Source of the DNA: a virus
Length of the DNA stretch: 28,574 nucleotides
Strand: one strand, 5' to 3'
IMG/VR virus record: IMGVR_UViG_3300031227_000300
Span: 1-28,574 of that record
A program made the translations under genes and the position numbers. Shown here in pieces: positions 21,020-28,574 of the stretch (its first letter is position 1; each line of letters starts with the position of its first letter). The notes under the pieces are model-generated. The model had not been told where the DNA came from. It did not search any database and saw only the letters and a program-made list of their open reading frames with translations.

Positions 21020-21440
21020 GCCGGACAGGGATGTGTACGTTATTTTTCACGACGACACGCAGTACAGGTTTAGTAAATACATGACGGTGGGGTTCAAACA
21101 TGCATTTATTATTGAGCGAAGCGCACTAGGATGGATATGCTTTGATGCTTCACGTACAAATATTGCTGTTGATATATTACCAGCAGATTATTTTTCTGAG
21201 GTTATGCAGCATTTCCACGGCAAGCATAAAGGCGCAACTATTCTTCACCTCACAATTCAGCCAACGAATTCATCTAACTATCCTCGGCCTGGAATAATCA
21301 GTTGCGTTAGTTCTGTTCAATACTATCTGGGCATTTACTGGCCATGGATATTCACGCCGCACTCACTGTATACTAAGCTAAAGAATAAACCTCCAACACA
21401 TATCAAGGTGGACGATTATGTCGGGAAAATCAGCAGCTAG
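21003..21440 (+). CDS. conserved podophage-type protein upstream of the portal, possible papain-like fold
   Basis: 145 residues from TTG at 21003, which has AAGGTGG 6 nt upstream. The pattern 'KHAFIIERSALGWICFDASR' followed by 'GIISCVSSVQYYLGIYWPW' and 'FTPHSLYTKL' resembles small phage proteins often found before the portal gene. The His near residue 33 and the Cys in 'SCVSSVQ' could be the pair of a permuted NlpC/transglutaminase-like fold. This is a tentative reading. It overlaps the next gene by 23 nt and begins the virion module. Confidence 0.6.
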   Translation: MSLDFRPDRDVYVIFHDDTQYRFSKYMTVGFKHAFIIERSALGWICFDASRTNIAVDILPADYFSEVMQHFHGKHKGATILHLTIQPTNSSNYPRPGIISCVSSVQYYLGIYWPWIFTPHSLYTKLKNKPPTHIKVDDYVGKISS

Positions 21441-21684
21441 AAGACAGGCTAACGCAGCAGCGCAGCAAGCAAACCAGGCCGCTCAGCAAGCAAACGTCGT
21501 TACACAACAGCTCGCAAAAGAAACAGCAACGCTTAATGAACGTAAAGCCTTGGAGTCAAGTAAAGCTCAGCGTTTACTTATGCGCTCACTACGAGCGGGC
21601 AGCGGTAGCGGATTCTTTCTTAGTGACACAACCTCAGGCGCAGGCTCTTCCGGTGTCTTAGGTTCAACAGGGGTGCTAGGATAA
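21418..21684 (+). CDS. small virion protein, T7 gp7.3-like by position
   Basis: 88 residues; AAGGTGG is 8 nt before the ATG. The N-terminus is Ala/Gln-rich and helical ('ANAAAQQANQAAQQANVVTQ'), then comes a basic 'AQRLLMRSLRAGSGSGFF' and a Gly/Ser tail. T7 gp7.3 has the same size and a similar basic-to-Gly/Ser end, and also lies just before the connector gene. It is probably a tail or head-to-tail assembly factor. The assignment rests on position and composition. Confidence 0.5.
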   Translation: MSGKSAARRQANAAAQQANQAAQQANVVTQQLAKETATLNERKALESSKAQRLLMRSLRAGSGSGFFLSDTTSGAGSSGVLGSTGVLG

Positions 21685-23339
21685 TGGTTGACGTAAATAA
21701 ACTACTCAAGCGGAGAGATAACCGCCAGGTGTTTAAAGATATTAACGACGCAAGCCAGCCAGCTTTGGATGTGAACCGTTTGTGTCGCCGACGTAGCAAT
21801 GCTAAATCAGACCTGGACAAGTGGCGTTCATTACTTGAGACGGCTTATCATTACTCCATGCCTGACTACAATCCGTTCGAGAACTTTGGGCAAGGGGGCG
21901 CGGTTGCTCCTGGTCAACAATACAGTGCTGACACTTACGACTTAACTTTAGTGATTGCACACAAAAGACTGGCTGATAAAATGTTGATGGGGCTTGTACC
22001 TCAAGGCCAGCAGTGGATGAAATTCAAACCAGGCGATGCATTCGGTTCACCGACTGAAGACTTGTATATGCAAGCAGCTGAAGCAACACAAGAGATGACC
22101 GATCAGTTTTACAAAATCTTAGACCGCAGTAATTTTTATACAGCGGTTGGTGAAAGCTTGAATGATGTATTGATATCAACTGGCGCACTTGCAATCAACG
22201 AAGGTACACGCAAAGACCCGTTGAAGTTTGAAGCAGTGCCAGCCAGTCATATTATGTTTGAAGGTAATGCGCAGGGTGGTATCGATGCAGTGTTTCGCGA
22301 TTGGTATAACGTTCGCGTTGAAAACATTAAAGAGATGTGGCCTGGTGCTGATGCTCCAAAAGATAAAGACGCAGACCACAAGGTAACAATTTGGGAATGT
22401 GCGTATAGAGACAACGACGCTACGGACGATAAGAAATATAAGTACGTGGTGATGACCGACAGCAAAGAGATTTTGCTAGAGCAATCCAATCCGTCATGGC
22501 CATGGGTTGTGTATCGTATGCGTAAACTTGCCGGTGAAACACGTGGCCGTGGGCCATCAATGCAAGCGTATCCTACAGCCGCTACGATTAACGAAGCTAT
22601 GAAAGATGAGTTGATAGCCGCAGCGTTTAAAGCTAACCCGATGTACATGGCAGCTAGTGACTCAGCCTTTAACCAGCGAACCTTTACAGCTAAGCCAGGC
22701 GCAGTTGTACCCGTTCAGATGGTCATGGGGCAGTGGCCTATCCAGGGCTTCCCTGCTACCGGTGATATTAATTTCTCAGCATTGGTTATCAATGACCTAC
22801 GCCAGCAAATTAATGAGCTTATGTTTTCTTCACCACTAGGTAACATAGCTAACACCCCTGACCGTACTGCAACTGAGGTTTCAATTCGTAACGCTGAAAA
22901 CTTAGAAGCGTTTGCGGCCATGGTTCCAAGATTGCAAAGCGAGTTCTTTACGCCAGTGATTGAGCGCAGCATGTGGATTATTAACAAAGTGTTGCCAGAT
23001 ACATTCGGGCGCATTGACCCAGAAATTAAAAGTAAAATGTTGTCACTTGATGGCGAGTTACTTGACTTGAGATATGAAACACCTCTGATGACTGAGCGCG
23101 GCAAAATAAAAATCACCACTTTGATGGACTTCTATCAGTCAGTCTCATCTATGATTGGGCCAGAGGGTGCAACCGCAGTGCTTGACGTGCCGAACGTTGT
23201 TATTAACGCAGCCGAAGATATGGGTATTGATTTAAAAAACATCAAGTCTAAAGATGAGCTCGACCAACTCATGGCAGCAGCAGGTCAAGCAGCCGACCAG
23301 GTAGCAGAGCAGCAAGGGGTAGACATAAATGAACAGTGA
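21684..23339 (+). CDS. portal (head-to-tail connector) protein
   Basis: 551 residues, close to T7 gp8 (536). It matches the podovirus head-to-tail connector family: 'SLLETAYHYSMPDYNPFE', 'YDLTLVIAHKRLADKMLMGL', 'PQGQQWMKFKPGD', 'VPASHIMFEG', and a C-terminal helical barrel region ('PDRTATEVSIRNAENLEAFA'). Twelve copies form the ring through which the terminase loads DNA and to which gp11/gp12-like proteins attach. It starts on the stop of the gp7.3-like gene and overlaps the next gene by 11 nt. Confidence 0.94.
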   Translation: MVDVNKLLKRRDNRQVFKDINDASQPALDVNRLCRRRSNAKSDLDKWRSLLETAYHYSMPDYNPFENFGQGGAVAPGQQYSADTYDLTLVIAHKRLADKMLMGLVPQGQQWMKFKPGDAFGSPTEDLYMQAAEATQEMTDQFYKILDRSNFYTAVGESLNDVLISTGALAINEGTRKDPLKFEAVPASHIMFEGNAQGGIDAVFRDWYNVRVENIKEMWPGADAPKDKDADHKVTIWECAYRDNDATDDKKYKYVVMTDSKEILLEQSNPSWPWVVYRMRKLAGETRGRGPSMQAYPTAATINEAMKDELIAAAFKANPMYMAASDSAFNQRTFTAKPGAVVPVQMVMGQWPIQGFPATGDINFSALVINDLRQQINELMFSSPLGNIANTPDRTATEVSIRNAENLEAFAAMVPRLQSEFFTPVIERSMWIINKVLPDTFGRIDPEIKSKMLSLDGELLDLRYETPLMTERGKIKITTLMDFYQSVSSMIGPEGATAVLDVPNVVINAAEDMGIDLKNIKSKDELDQLMAAAGQAADQVAEQQGVDINEQ

Positions 23340-23565
23340 AGATGTAAGTTGGCATGATAAATTTGATGAACTTTGCTTTGCAGTGTTTTACAAAAACCCT
23401 CAGGGCAAAGAGTTGCTTGCTCACTTAGAAAAGAATTACTTTAGAAGCCCAGTAGCATACCCGAACAAAGAACCAAGTTGGGCGTACTTTAATGAAGGAA
23501 AGAATGAGCTCATACGTTCGTTCACCGTCGGTATTCAATCACACTTAAACGCAGGGAAAATTTAA
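23329..23565 (+). CDS. small structural protein, Bbp19-like
   Basis: 78 residues; AAGGGG lies before the ATG. The layout 'FDELCFAVFYKNPQGKELLAHL' followed by 'SWAYFNEGKNELIRSFTVGI' matches the small Bbp19-type phage protein family, often encoded between portal and scaffold. The role is unknown, but family members are thought to be structural. It is coupled to both neighbours. Confidence 0.6.
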   Translation: MNSEDVSWHDKFDELCFAVFYKNPQGKELLAHLEKNYFRSPVAYPNKEPSWAYFNEGKNELIRSFTVGIQSHLNAGKI

Positions 23566-24350
23566 TGACTGACGAATCAACAGAAGTTGTGCCAGAAGTT
23601 GCACAGGAAGTTGCAGCAGATACAACACCAACAGAGACACAGCCTGCAACAGAGACACAACCCGTTGAACCCGTAGCTGATGCAACACCTGAACCTGTAA
23701 CCGAAGAAGCTAAAGAAGAAGAAACGCCAGAATGGTTTATGAAAGACAAGTACAAATCAGTTGAGGAGCAAGCTAAATCCGCTTTCGAGCTGCAAAAAAA
23801 GATGGGGAAATACTGGGGTTCACCGTCCGACGACTACAGCCTGGAAGGCATAGAAGGTGTTGCAAAAGACGACCCTCTCTTAAGTAACCTTGTACCAGCT
23901 ATCAAAGAGCTAGGGCTTTCACAGGAAGGTTTAAACCATCTTGCTAAGCAATACATGGACGCTAACACCGCTATGGTCAAGACGTTCGAGGAAGCTTTAA
24001 AGAAAGAGTTGACCGTGGACAATGCTCAGTCTTACCGCGACAGTCAAAAGTGGATGGGCGAAAACTTAACGGCTGAAGAAACACAGCTAGTTCAAAACAA
24101 TTGGCTGATGACACCGGCAGACTTTAAGTTATTTAATAACTTGCGACTGATGGCAGCACCTAAAACAAATGTCCCTAGTGCTATGGGTTCAAGCGCAACT
24201 AAATTTGAATCATCCAAAGAAGTTGAGAACGATAAGATTACATATCGCAAAGAACTTAAAGAGAAAATACGTGTGGTTGATAGAAATCACGAGGACGATT
24301 TAGCCAGGCGTTTCCGTGAAGCTAGGACTCGAGAGACACGAAGTCTGTAA
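23565..24350 (+). CDS. scaffolding (capsid assembly) protein
   Basis: 261 residues, somewhat shorter than T7 gp9 (307). Residues 1-55 are acidic and rich in Pro/Thr/Glu. This is followed by 'PEWFMKDKYKSVEEQAKSAF', 'LQKKMGKYWGSP' and 'DPLLSNLVPAIKELGLSQEG', typical of podovirus scaffolds, and a basic helical C-terminus that would bind the capsid protein. It lies between portal and capsid as expected. It guides procapsid assembly and leaves before DNA filling. Confidence 0.88.
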   Translation: MTDESTEVVPEVAQEVAADTTPTETQPATETQPVEPVADATPEPVTEEAKEEETPEWFMKDKYKSVEEQAKSAFELQKKMGKYWGSPSDDYSLEGIEGVAKDDPLLSNLVPAIKELGLSQEGLNHLAKQYMDANTAMVKTFEEALKKELTVDNAQSYRDSQKWMGENLTAEETQLVQNNWLMTPADFKLFNNLRLMAAPKTNVPSAMGSSATKFESSKEVENDKITYRKELKEKIRVVDRNHEDDLARRFREARTRETRSL

Positions 24351-24354
24351 AAGA

Positions 24355-24383
24355 TTTTCAATTGTAGTCATTAGTGTTATAAT
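24355..24383 (+). promoter_or_regulatory. capsid gene promoter
   Basis: TTTTCA, a 17-nt spacer and a perfect TATAAT (24378-24383) preceded by TGT, making an extended -10. It lies in the only long gap of the head module (24351-24504). Transcription near 24390 gives a leader of about 115 nt with a short CTTGC/GCAAG hairpin. It would boost capsid mRNA over the rest of the operon. Confidence 0.68.
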
Positions 24384-24504
24384 TGTAAGTAGTTTAAGCA
24401 GGCCCGAAATAAGCTGGACACCTTGCAATGCATCGCAAGCCTGGCCGATAGTTGGATACCCTGGTTGTAAACACACGTTTGTTTATTTAATCAGGGGACA
24501 CACT

Positions 24505-25353
24505 ATGTCATTGAATCTTAGTCAAATCGAAATCGAACAATTTTTAAGCGATGCTCACGCAGAATTCCAATCCGAAGGTTTCTTGCTTGAGAATACCGTA
24601 CGCGTTAAGACCGGAACCAAGGGAACAAGCGTTCACTTCCCAGTTTTTGGCGATGGTATTGCTAATCAAAAAGCACCTCAAGATGATGTAACACCAATGA
24701 ACATTTCTAACCGTGACGTAGTTGTTACGATTGAAGATTGGTATGCGCCAGAGTACGCCGACCGTTCATTCCAAAACAAAATTGCCGTTAATGCAGTCGA
24801 AGAATATACCAAGATGTGTTCTTGGGCCATTGGTCGACGGTCAGATCAAATCTTAATTGACGCAATCGAAGCAGCTACATATGCAACCACGCCTACAGAT
24901 TTACAGGGTGCTCAGGTAGCTAATGGCGGCGGCACTGGATTTACGTTTGCTAAGTTTTTAGAAAGCCGGAAGTTCATGCGTCAACGTGCTTCTGCTCGTG
25001 GTAAAACAACTTTGTTAATCGACGCTGAAGCTGAAAGTGACTTGATGAATGAAGACAAGTTGACCAGCTCCGACTACGTTAACAACAAAGCTATCGCAGC
25101 TGATGGCTTAAACGGCATGACAATCATGGGCGTTGACTTCCTTGTTATTCCAGACATGAAAGAGAACGGCTTAACAGCTGGTCAAGCTTACATGTATAAC
25201 GAGATGGCAGTTGGCTATGCATCTTCAGAACGTTTAGGTGGTGATATTTCTTGGGAAAACGTCAAGACATCTTACTTGATCAACATGTGGTTAGAAGCCG
25301 GTTCAGCCGTCATTGACCCACGCGGTTTAGTTGAGATTCTTTACACCGTTTAA
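24505..25353 (+). CDS. major capsid protein
   Basis: 282 residues from the ATG at 24505, with AGGGGA 7 nt upstream. An open frame extends to 24316, but it crosses the promoter and scaffold end and is not coding. The sequence fits an HK97-fold podovirus capsid: 'FLSDAHAEFQSEGFLLENTV', 'YADRSFQNKIAVNAVEEYTK', 'AWAIGRRSDQ'-like helix region, 'GKTTLLIDAEAESDLMNEDK' and a C-terminal 'AGSAVIDPRGLVEILY'. It is smaller than T7 gp10A (344). It has its own promoter and follows the scaffold gene. Confidence 0.93.
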   Translation: MSLNLSQIEIEQFLSDAHAEFQSEGFLLENTVRVKTGTKGTSVHFPVFGDGIANQKAPQDDVTPMNISNRDVVVTIEDWYAPEYADRSFQNKIAVNAVEEYTKMCSWAIGRRSDQILIDAIEAATYATTPTDLQGAQVANGGGTGFTFAKFLESRKFMRQRASARGKTTLLIDAEAESDLMNEDKLTSSDYVNNKAIAADGLNGMTIMGVDFLVIPDMKENGLTAGQAYMYNEMAVGYASSERLGGDISWENVKTSYLINMWLEAGSAVIDPRGLVEILYTV

Positions 25354-25371
25354 TAACCAAGGGGATTTATC

Positions 25372-25893
25372 ATGGCTTTTGACAAAAATTATTTAGGTCG
25401 AGTAAACACTAGCGCTAACAACCAAGCTTTAAATGTTTGGTCGTACAACGCAACCGCTTCAGGCACGAACGAAACAGCGGCAACCGTTGCAGCAAGTGCT
25501 TACTTTAACTCGTTTCAACAAGTGCTAACCAGTGGTAGCGAAGTTGGCCCGTTGGTTGTTGGTGATGCTATCTACATTCATGGTAACGATACAAGTGCCA
25601 TCTATGTAGTATCAAGCATTACGACTAACGTTACCGTTGCTTCATTAAGCGGTGAAAGTGCTCGCGTAGTTTATTCAGGAAAAGAAAGTGATGGTGGCGG
25701 TAGCGCTACAGTTGCTATCACAGTTACAGGAGCTCTTTCTACTGACTTAGTGTTTGCTCAAGTAGAAGCAAGCACCAATGCAGTTGAAGTTCAGAAAGTA
25801 ACCCCGACAACCAATACTGTAACCGTGTTATTGTCTGGCGACCCTGGCGCTTCAACCGTAGTAACGTACCAAGTTCTAAGAGCAACAGCTTAA
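25372..25893 (+). CDS. structural protein after the capsid gene, possible decoration or fibre
   Basis: 173 residues with AAGGGGA before the ATG. Residues 1-20 ('AFDKNYLGRVNTSANNQALN') look like a capsid-binding arm. The remainder is beta-rich, with two likely beta domains, ending in 'GDPGASTVVTYQVLRATA', a type of ending frequent in phage structural proteins. It is probably a head decoration or minor capsid protein. Family uncertain. A strong hairpin follows its stop. Confidence 0.65.
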   Translation: MAFDKNYLGRVNTSANNQALNVWSYNATASGTNETAATVAASAYFNSFQQVLTSGSEVGPLVVGDAIYIHGNDTSAIYVVSSITTNVTVASLSGESARVVYSGKESDGGGSATVAITVTGALSTDLVFAQVEASTNAVEVQKVTPTTNTVTVLLSGDPGASTVVTYQVLRATA

Positions 25894-25901
25894 GTAATAC
25901 C

Positions 25902-25932
25902 TTGAGCCGGTAACATTTTGTCACCGGCTCAA
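25902..25932. terminator. hairpin after the capsid genes, likely terminator
   Basis: TTGAGCCGGT (25902-25911) and ACCGGCTCAA (25923-25932) form a perfect 10-bp GC-rich stem with an 11-nt loop. No U-run follows, so termination may be partial or the structure may protect capsid mRNA. T7 places its terminator in the same place, between gene 10 and gene 11. Confidence 0.6.
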
Positions 25933-25948
25933 ACTCCCAGGGGAAAAC

Positions 25949-26548
25949 ATGACTTTTTCACCGCCAACAACGACCATCGAAATTGTAAGCCAAGCGGCAG
26001 TAATTTGTGGCAAGCAAAGTTTTAACACGCTTACTAGTGGTGGTGCCTTTGCGCAAGATGGCGCGGCGTTACTGGACACACTTGTCTCGGCAGAGCTGGG
26101 TTCTAATCGATGGCGCTTCGCACAAGCCTCTCAACAAATGAGTGTTATTAATACCCTTACTCCTACGTTTGATGGCTGGGAATACTATTGGCAAATGCCA
26201 GCAGATGTTCTCATGTTCTTTTATGTGACACCTCAAGTTAACTATAGAGTTTTTGGTGATAGAGTCTTACTTAATACGAACCAAACAACACTTAATGCCG
26301 TATACTCAGAGAGCCTATCCGTTTCAAAATGGCCACCAGCTTTCAGCATGTACATGGTGTTTGAATTAGCATCCATGCTTGGTATGTCTGTTACCAACTC
26401 AGACAGAATGGTAGCTAGGATTGAAGCACAAAAAAATCTATGGCACTCAAGGGCTTTATTTGCTGACGGTCAAAATACACCAACAGAAAGCCTACGCTCA
26501 CAGCCTTGGGTTAACGTACGATACCAATACCGAACTAGACGAGGTTAA
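25949..26548 (+). CDS. tail tubular protein A (T7 gp11-like)
   Basis: 199 residues, against 196 for T7 gp11; AGGGG lies before the ATG. Matching features are the N-terminal 'EIVSQAAVICGKQSFNTL', 'RWRFAQASQQM' and 'YYWQMPADVLMFFYV', and the late 'ASMLGMSVTNSDRM'. Twelve copies form the ring joining portal and nozzle. The gp12-like gene starts 4 nt after the stop. Confidence 0.92.
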   Translation: MTFSPPTTTIEIVSQAAVICGKQSFNTLTSGGAFAQDGAALLDTLVSAELGSNRWRFAQASQQMSVINTLTPTFDGWEYYWQMPADVLMFFYVTPQVNYRVFGDRVLLNTNQTTLNAVYSESLSVSKWPPAFSMYMVFELASMLGMSVTNSDRMVARIEAQKNLWHSRALFADGQNTPTESLRSQPWVNVRYQYRTRRG

Positions 26549-26551
26549 GCT

Positions 26552-28574
26552 ATGCCCATGCGAACAGCAAACAATAGCTTCAGCAACGGCGAGTTAGACC
26601 CTACACTGTACGCACGTGTTGATGTTGATGTGTATACCAAAGGAGCTAGAAAGCTTCGTAACATGATTGGGCTTTGGACTGGCGCAGCTCGTATAGCGGC
26701 TGGCGCTGTTTACGTTGATGTCATGGTAGATAGAGAAAACTCAGACGCAGTAATTTCTAACGCCGACTATGTTAATGGCGTTGATTTATTGTTTGATGCA
26801 GCGAACGATGTGGTCTACACAATAATTCTTAGGCAGTCTAACGCCGTATCCGCAATTGATATTTATTATAATGACGTACTGCAAGCAACAGTTACCGGTG
26901 CAGGTTACACAAACGCACAAATCAGCAATGTAAATTATGTTGTTGGCAACGATAGAATATTATTACTTCATGAGTCAGTTGCCATTAAACAATTAGTGCG
27001 GACATCTGCACATTCAGGCTGGACACTATCAACACTCCCTTGGTTTGGTACAGCAACAACTGGACCGTACATGCCTACGTTTGATTTCACAACGCTAGGT
27101 GGAACGCAGTACCGGCTGAGCACGTTTACGTTTACACCCAATGCAACGAGTGCAACAACTATCACAGCCAATGGTGCTATTTATACAGCCGGACACGTTG
27201 GTGGAATTTTTCGCGGGAACGGTGGCGTAGCTAGAATAACCGCAGTTAACTCAGGCGGTACAATTGCAACAGTAACAACAATCACAGCTTTTAATGCAAC
27301 GTCTGCTATCTCGGGTTTGCTTTCATCGTTAAGTGAGCGAGTATGGGGCGACTCTACAGCAGGAACACCAGCAGGTTCAGATAGAGGATGGCCGACGCGA
27401 GGCACTTTCTTTATTAACCGTTTAATTTTGGGGCGCTCACCTGTTCTTAAGAATCTTGTGTGGTTTTCTGACGCAGGAATTTATGATAGCTTTGATGATT
27501 CAGAAGTTGATGCAATATCATCATTCAGTGCGTCATTTAATGGCCGTGGCGAGCAAGCGGTCGAGTCTATTATCGCTGATGATTCTATTATATTCGTAAC
27601 ATCTAATCGAGTCTTTGCGCAGAGCCCACTATTTGAAACAGCAATCACCGCGACTAACTTTTATTTCTCACCTCAGTGCCAGCAGCCAGCAAGTGAGATA
27701 CCAGCGGTCGCATTAGACAATCAAATATTTTATCCGTCAGGGAATAAAACCCAGGTAACGCAGCTTGTATTTAATACCGGTGACGCACGTTACGTTGGGT
27801 ATCCAGCGGGATTATTATCAAACCAATTATTCCAAACCATTACCTCTAACGGTACATGGGAGCCTGATAACATATCAGCTAAACTTTATCTGGCTACGCA
27901 AGCAGATGGAACAATGCTTATGTACAACACACTGCTTCAGCAAAAGATATCTGCATGGAGTCTTAGAACTACGCGCGGTAAGTACAAGCAGGTTATTGGT
28001 GATGGCAGAGAAGCCATGACAATTGTTGAGCGTCAAATAAATCTAGGCTTAACTACATTTGAAACGCCAATGGACTACGCTTACTCAAGCAATCCAGCTA
28101 TGACCGCATTTTATAATGTTCAAGTTGACTTGGAATCAGGCTCAGGTTCAACAGTTACGCTACTTGAAAACCAAGATGACTACATTGTTTTTGGTAATGA
28201 CGTTCCATTTACAGCAATTGATATTACGTTAGATACCGTGGCATCAAGCGATTGTGGTTTAGTCTTTGAGTACTTAGATATTAATGAATCATGGGAAACG
28301 TTTACGCCGACCGACAACACGACAGGGTTAACCGGAAGCGGTTCAATTACCTGGGCGTTTACTGACGTGTCAAACTGGGGCCCTGGAGATGTTAACTCCA
28401 TTGAAGATAAGTTCTGGATACGTATTCAACGAACCACAGCAGCAGTAACAACCTCGCCTATCTTTGAGCAAGTCGAAGTTAACACAGGCATTAGATTATT
28501 TCTTGAGCGGTTAGACTTTAACTCGTACATGGATTCACAAACTAACACCTCATCTGATGCAAGCGGTGATGTGA
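26552..28574 (+). CDS. tail tubular protein B (T7 gp12-like nozzle), 3' end outside window
   Basis: 674 codons are present without a stop; T7 gp12 has 794 residues. GAGG lies 8 nt upstream of the ATG. The N-terminus has the diagnostic 'FSNGELDPTLYARVDVDVY' and 'KGARKLRNMIGLWTGAA', followed by beta-propeller-type strands ('LLFDAANDVVYTIILR', 'DRGWPTRGTFFINRLILG', 'FFINRLILGRSPVLKNLVWF'). It forms the tail nozzle and binds the fibre N-termini. In the genome its missing end should lead to the internal virion proteins at the left edge of this window. Confidence 0.92.
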   Translation, partial: MPMRTANNSFSNGELDPTLYARVDVDVYTKGARKLRNMIGLWTGAARIAAGAVYVDVMVDRENSDAVISNADYVNGVDLLFDAANDVVYTIILRQSNAVSAIDIYYNDVLQATVTGAGYTNAQISNVNYVVGNDRILLLHESVAIKQLVRTSAHSGWTLSTLPWFGTATTGPYMPTFDFTTLGGTQYRLSTFTFTPNATSATTITANGAIYTAGHVGGIFRGNGGVARITAVNSGGTIATVTTITAFNATSAISGLLSSLSERVWGDSTAGTPAGSDRGWPTRGTFFINRLILGRSPVLKNLVWFSDAGIYDSFDDSEVDAISSFSASFNGRGEQAVESIIADDSIIFVTSNRVFAQSPLFETAITATNFYFSPQCQQPASEIPAVALDNQIFYPSGNKTQVTQLVFNTGDARYVGYPAGLLSNQLFQTITSNGTWEPDNISAKLYLATQADGTMLMYNTLLQQKISAWSLRTTRGKYKQVIGDGREAMTIVERQINLGLTTFETPMDYAYSSNPAMTAFYNVQVDLESGSGSTVTLLENQDDYIVFGNDVPFTAIDITLDTVASSDCGLVFEYLDINESWETFTPTDNTTGLTGSGSITWAFTDVSNWGPGDVNSIEDKFWIRIQRTTAAVTTSPIFEQVEVNTGIRLFLERLDFNSYMDSQTNTSSDASGDV

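Noticed and set aside
24316-24504. 63-residue N-terminal extension of the capsid protein
   Set aside because: It crosses the scaffold end and a strong promoter, lacks a ribosome binding site, and the ATG at 24505 has AGGGGA upstream.
1-28574. CRISPR array, insertion sequence or integrase/att site
   Set aside because: No regularly spaced repeats, transposase, integrase or direct repeat flanking a tRNA-like sequence was seen.

Overview
This window is most of a tailed-phage genome of podovirus type. The virion module is T7-like and keeps T7 order: portal, scaffold, capsid, gp11-like and gp12-like tail tube proteins run off the right edge, while internal virion proteins, a gp17-type tail fibre, lysis genes and the large terminase occupy the left end. 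The two edges would join through the missing rest of the gp12-like gene and the gp14/gp15-like genes, so the genome is probably circularly permuted or assembled as a circle. Purine-rich ribosome binding sites, sigma70-like promoters and codon use suggest a Gram-negative, probably gammaproteobacterial, host; the species cannot be named from sequence alone.

Layout. 1-5.3 kb: two internal virion (ejection) proteins. 5.3-9.4 kb: a tail fibre with a T7 gp17-type anchor and a collar domain, a small tail accessory protein, and a second long beta-rich fibre with YadA-like repeats. 9.4-10.9 kb: small genes, an M15 peptidase endolysin, a one-TM holin candidate and a RusA resolvase. 10.9-12.9 kb: a free-standing HNH endonuclease with its own promoter, then the large terminase. 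12.9-13.4 kb: a probable small terminase on the opposite strand, ending 2 nt from the large terminase. 13.6-14.9 kb: a rightward operon with a J-domain protein and tiny membrane peptides.

14.9-17.1 kb is the control and origin region. It holds an unrecognised leftward gene, a winged-helix protein whose 3' end carries palindromic repeats resembling lambda O iterons, a convergent second winged-helix gene, and a leftward Cro-like repressor facing a divergent promoter with a dyad operator. 17.1-21.4 kb is the early rightward operon: a RecE-type exonuclease, a Bet/RecT annealing protein, many tiny genes including a secreted cysteine-rich peptide, a CsrA homologue, two zinc-knuckle proteins and a lipoprotein. 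21.4-28.6 kb is the head and tail-tube module, with an extended -10 promoter before the capsid gene and a strong hairpin after the capsid-proximal genes, where T7 has its terminator.

The whole non-structural block between the large terminase and the portal is visible. It has no phage RNA polymerase, DNA polymerase, primase-helicase, integrase or recognisable CI-type repressor. A T7-like virion is therefore combined with a lambda-like control, recombination and iteron-origin cassette that must rely on host transcription and replication enzymes. The most notable items are the candidate iteron origin, the inverted small terminase, and an early operon that appears aimed at host post-transcriptional control (CsrA), chaperones (J-domain) and the envelope (secreted Cys-rich peptide, inner-membrane lipoprotein, several one-TM peptides).
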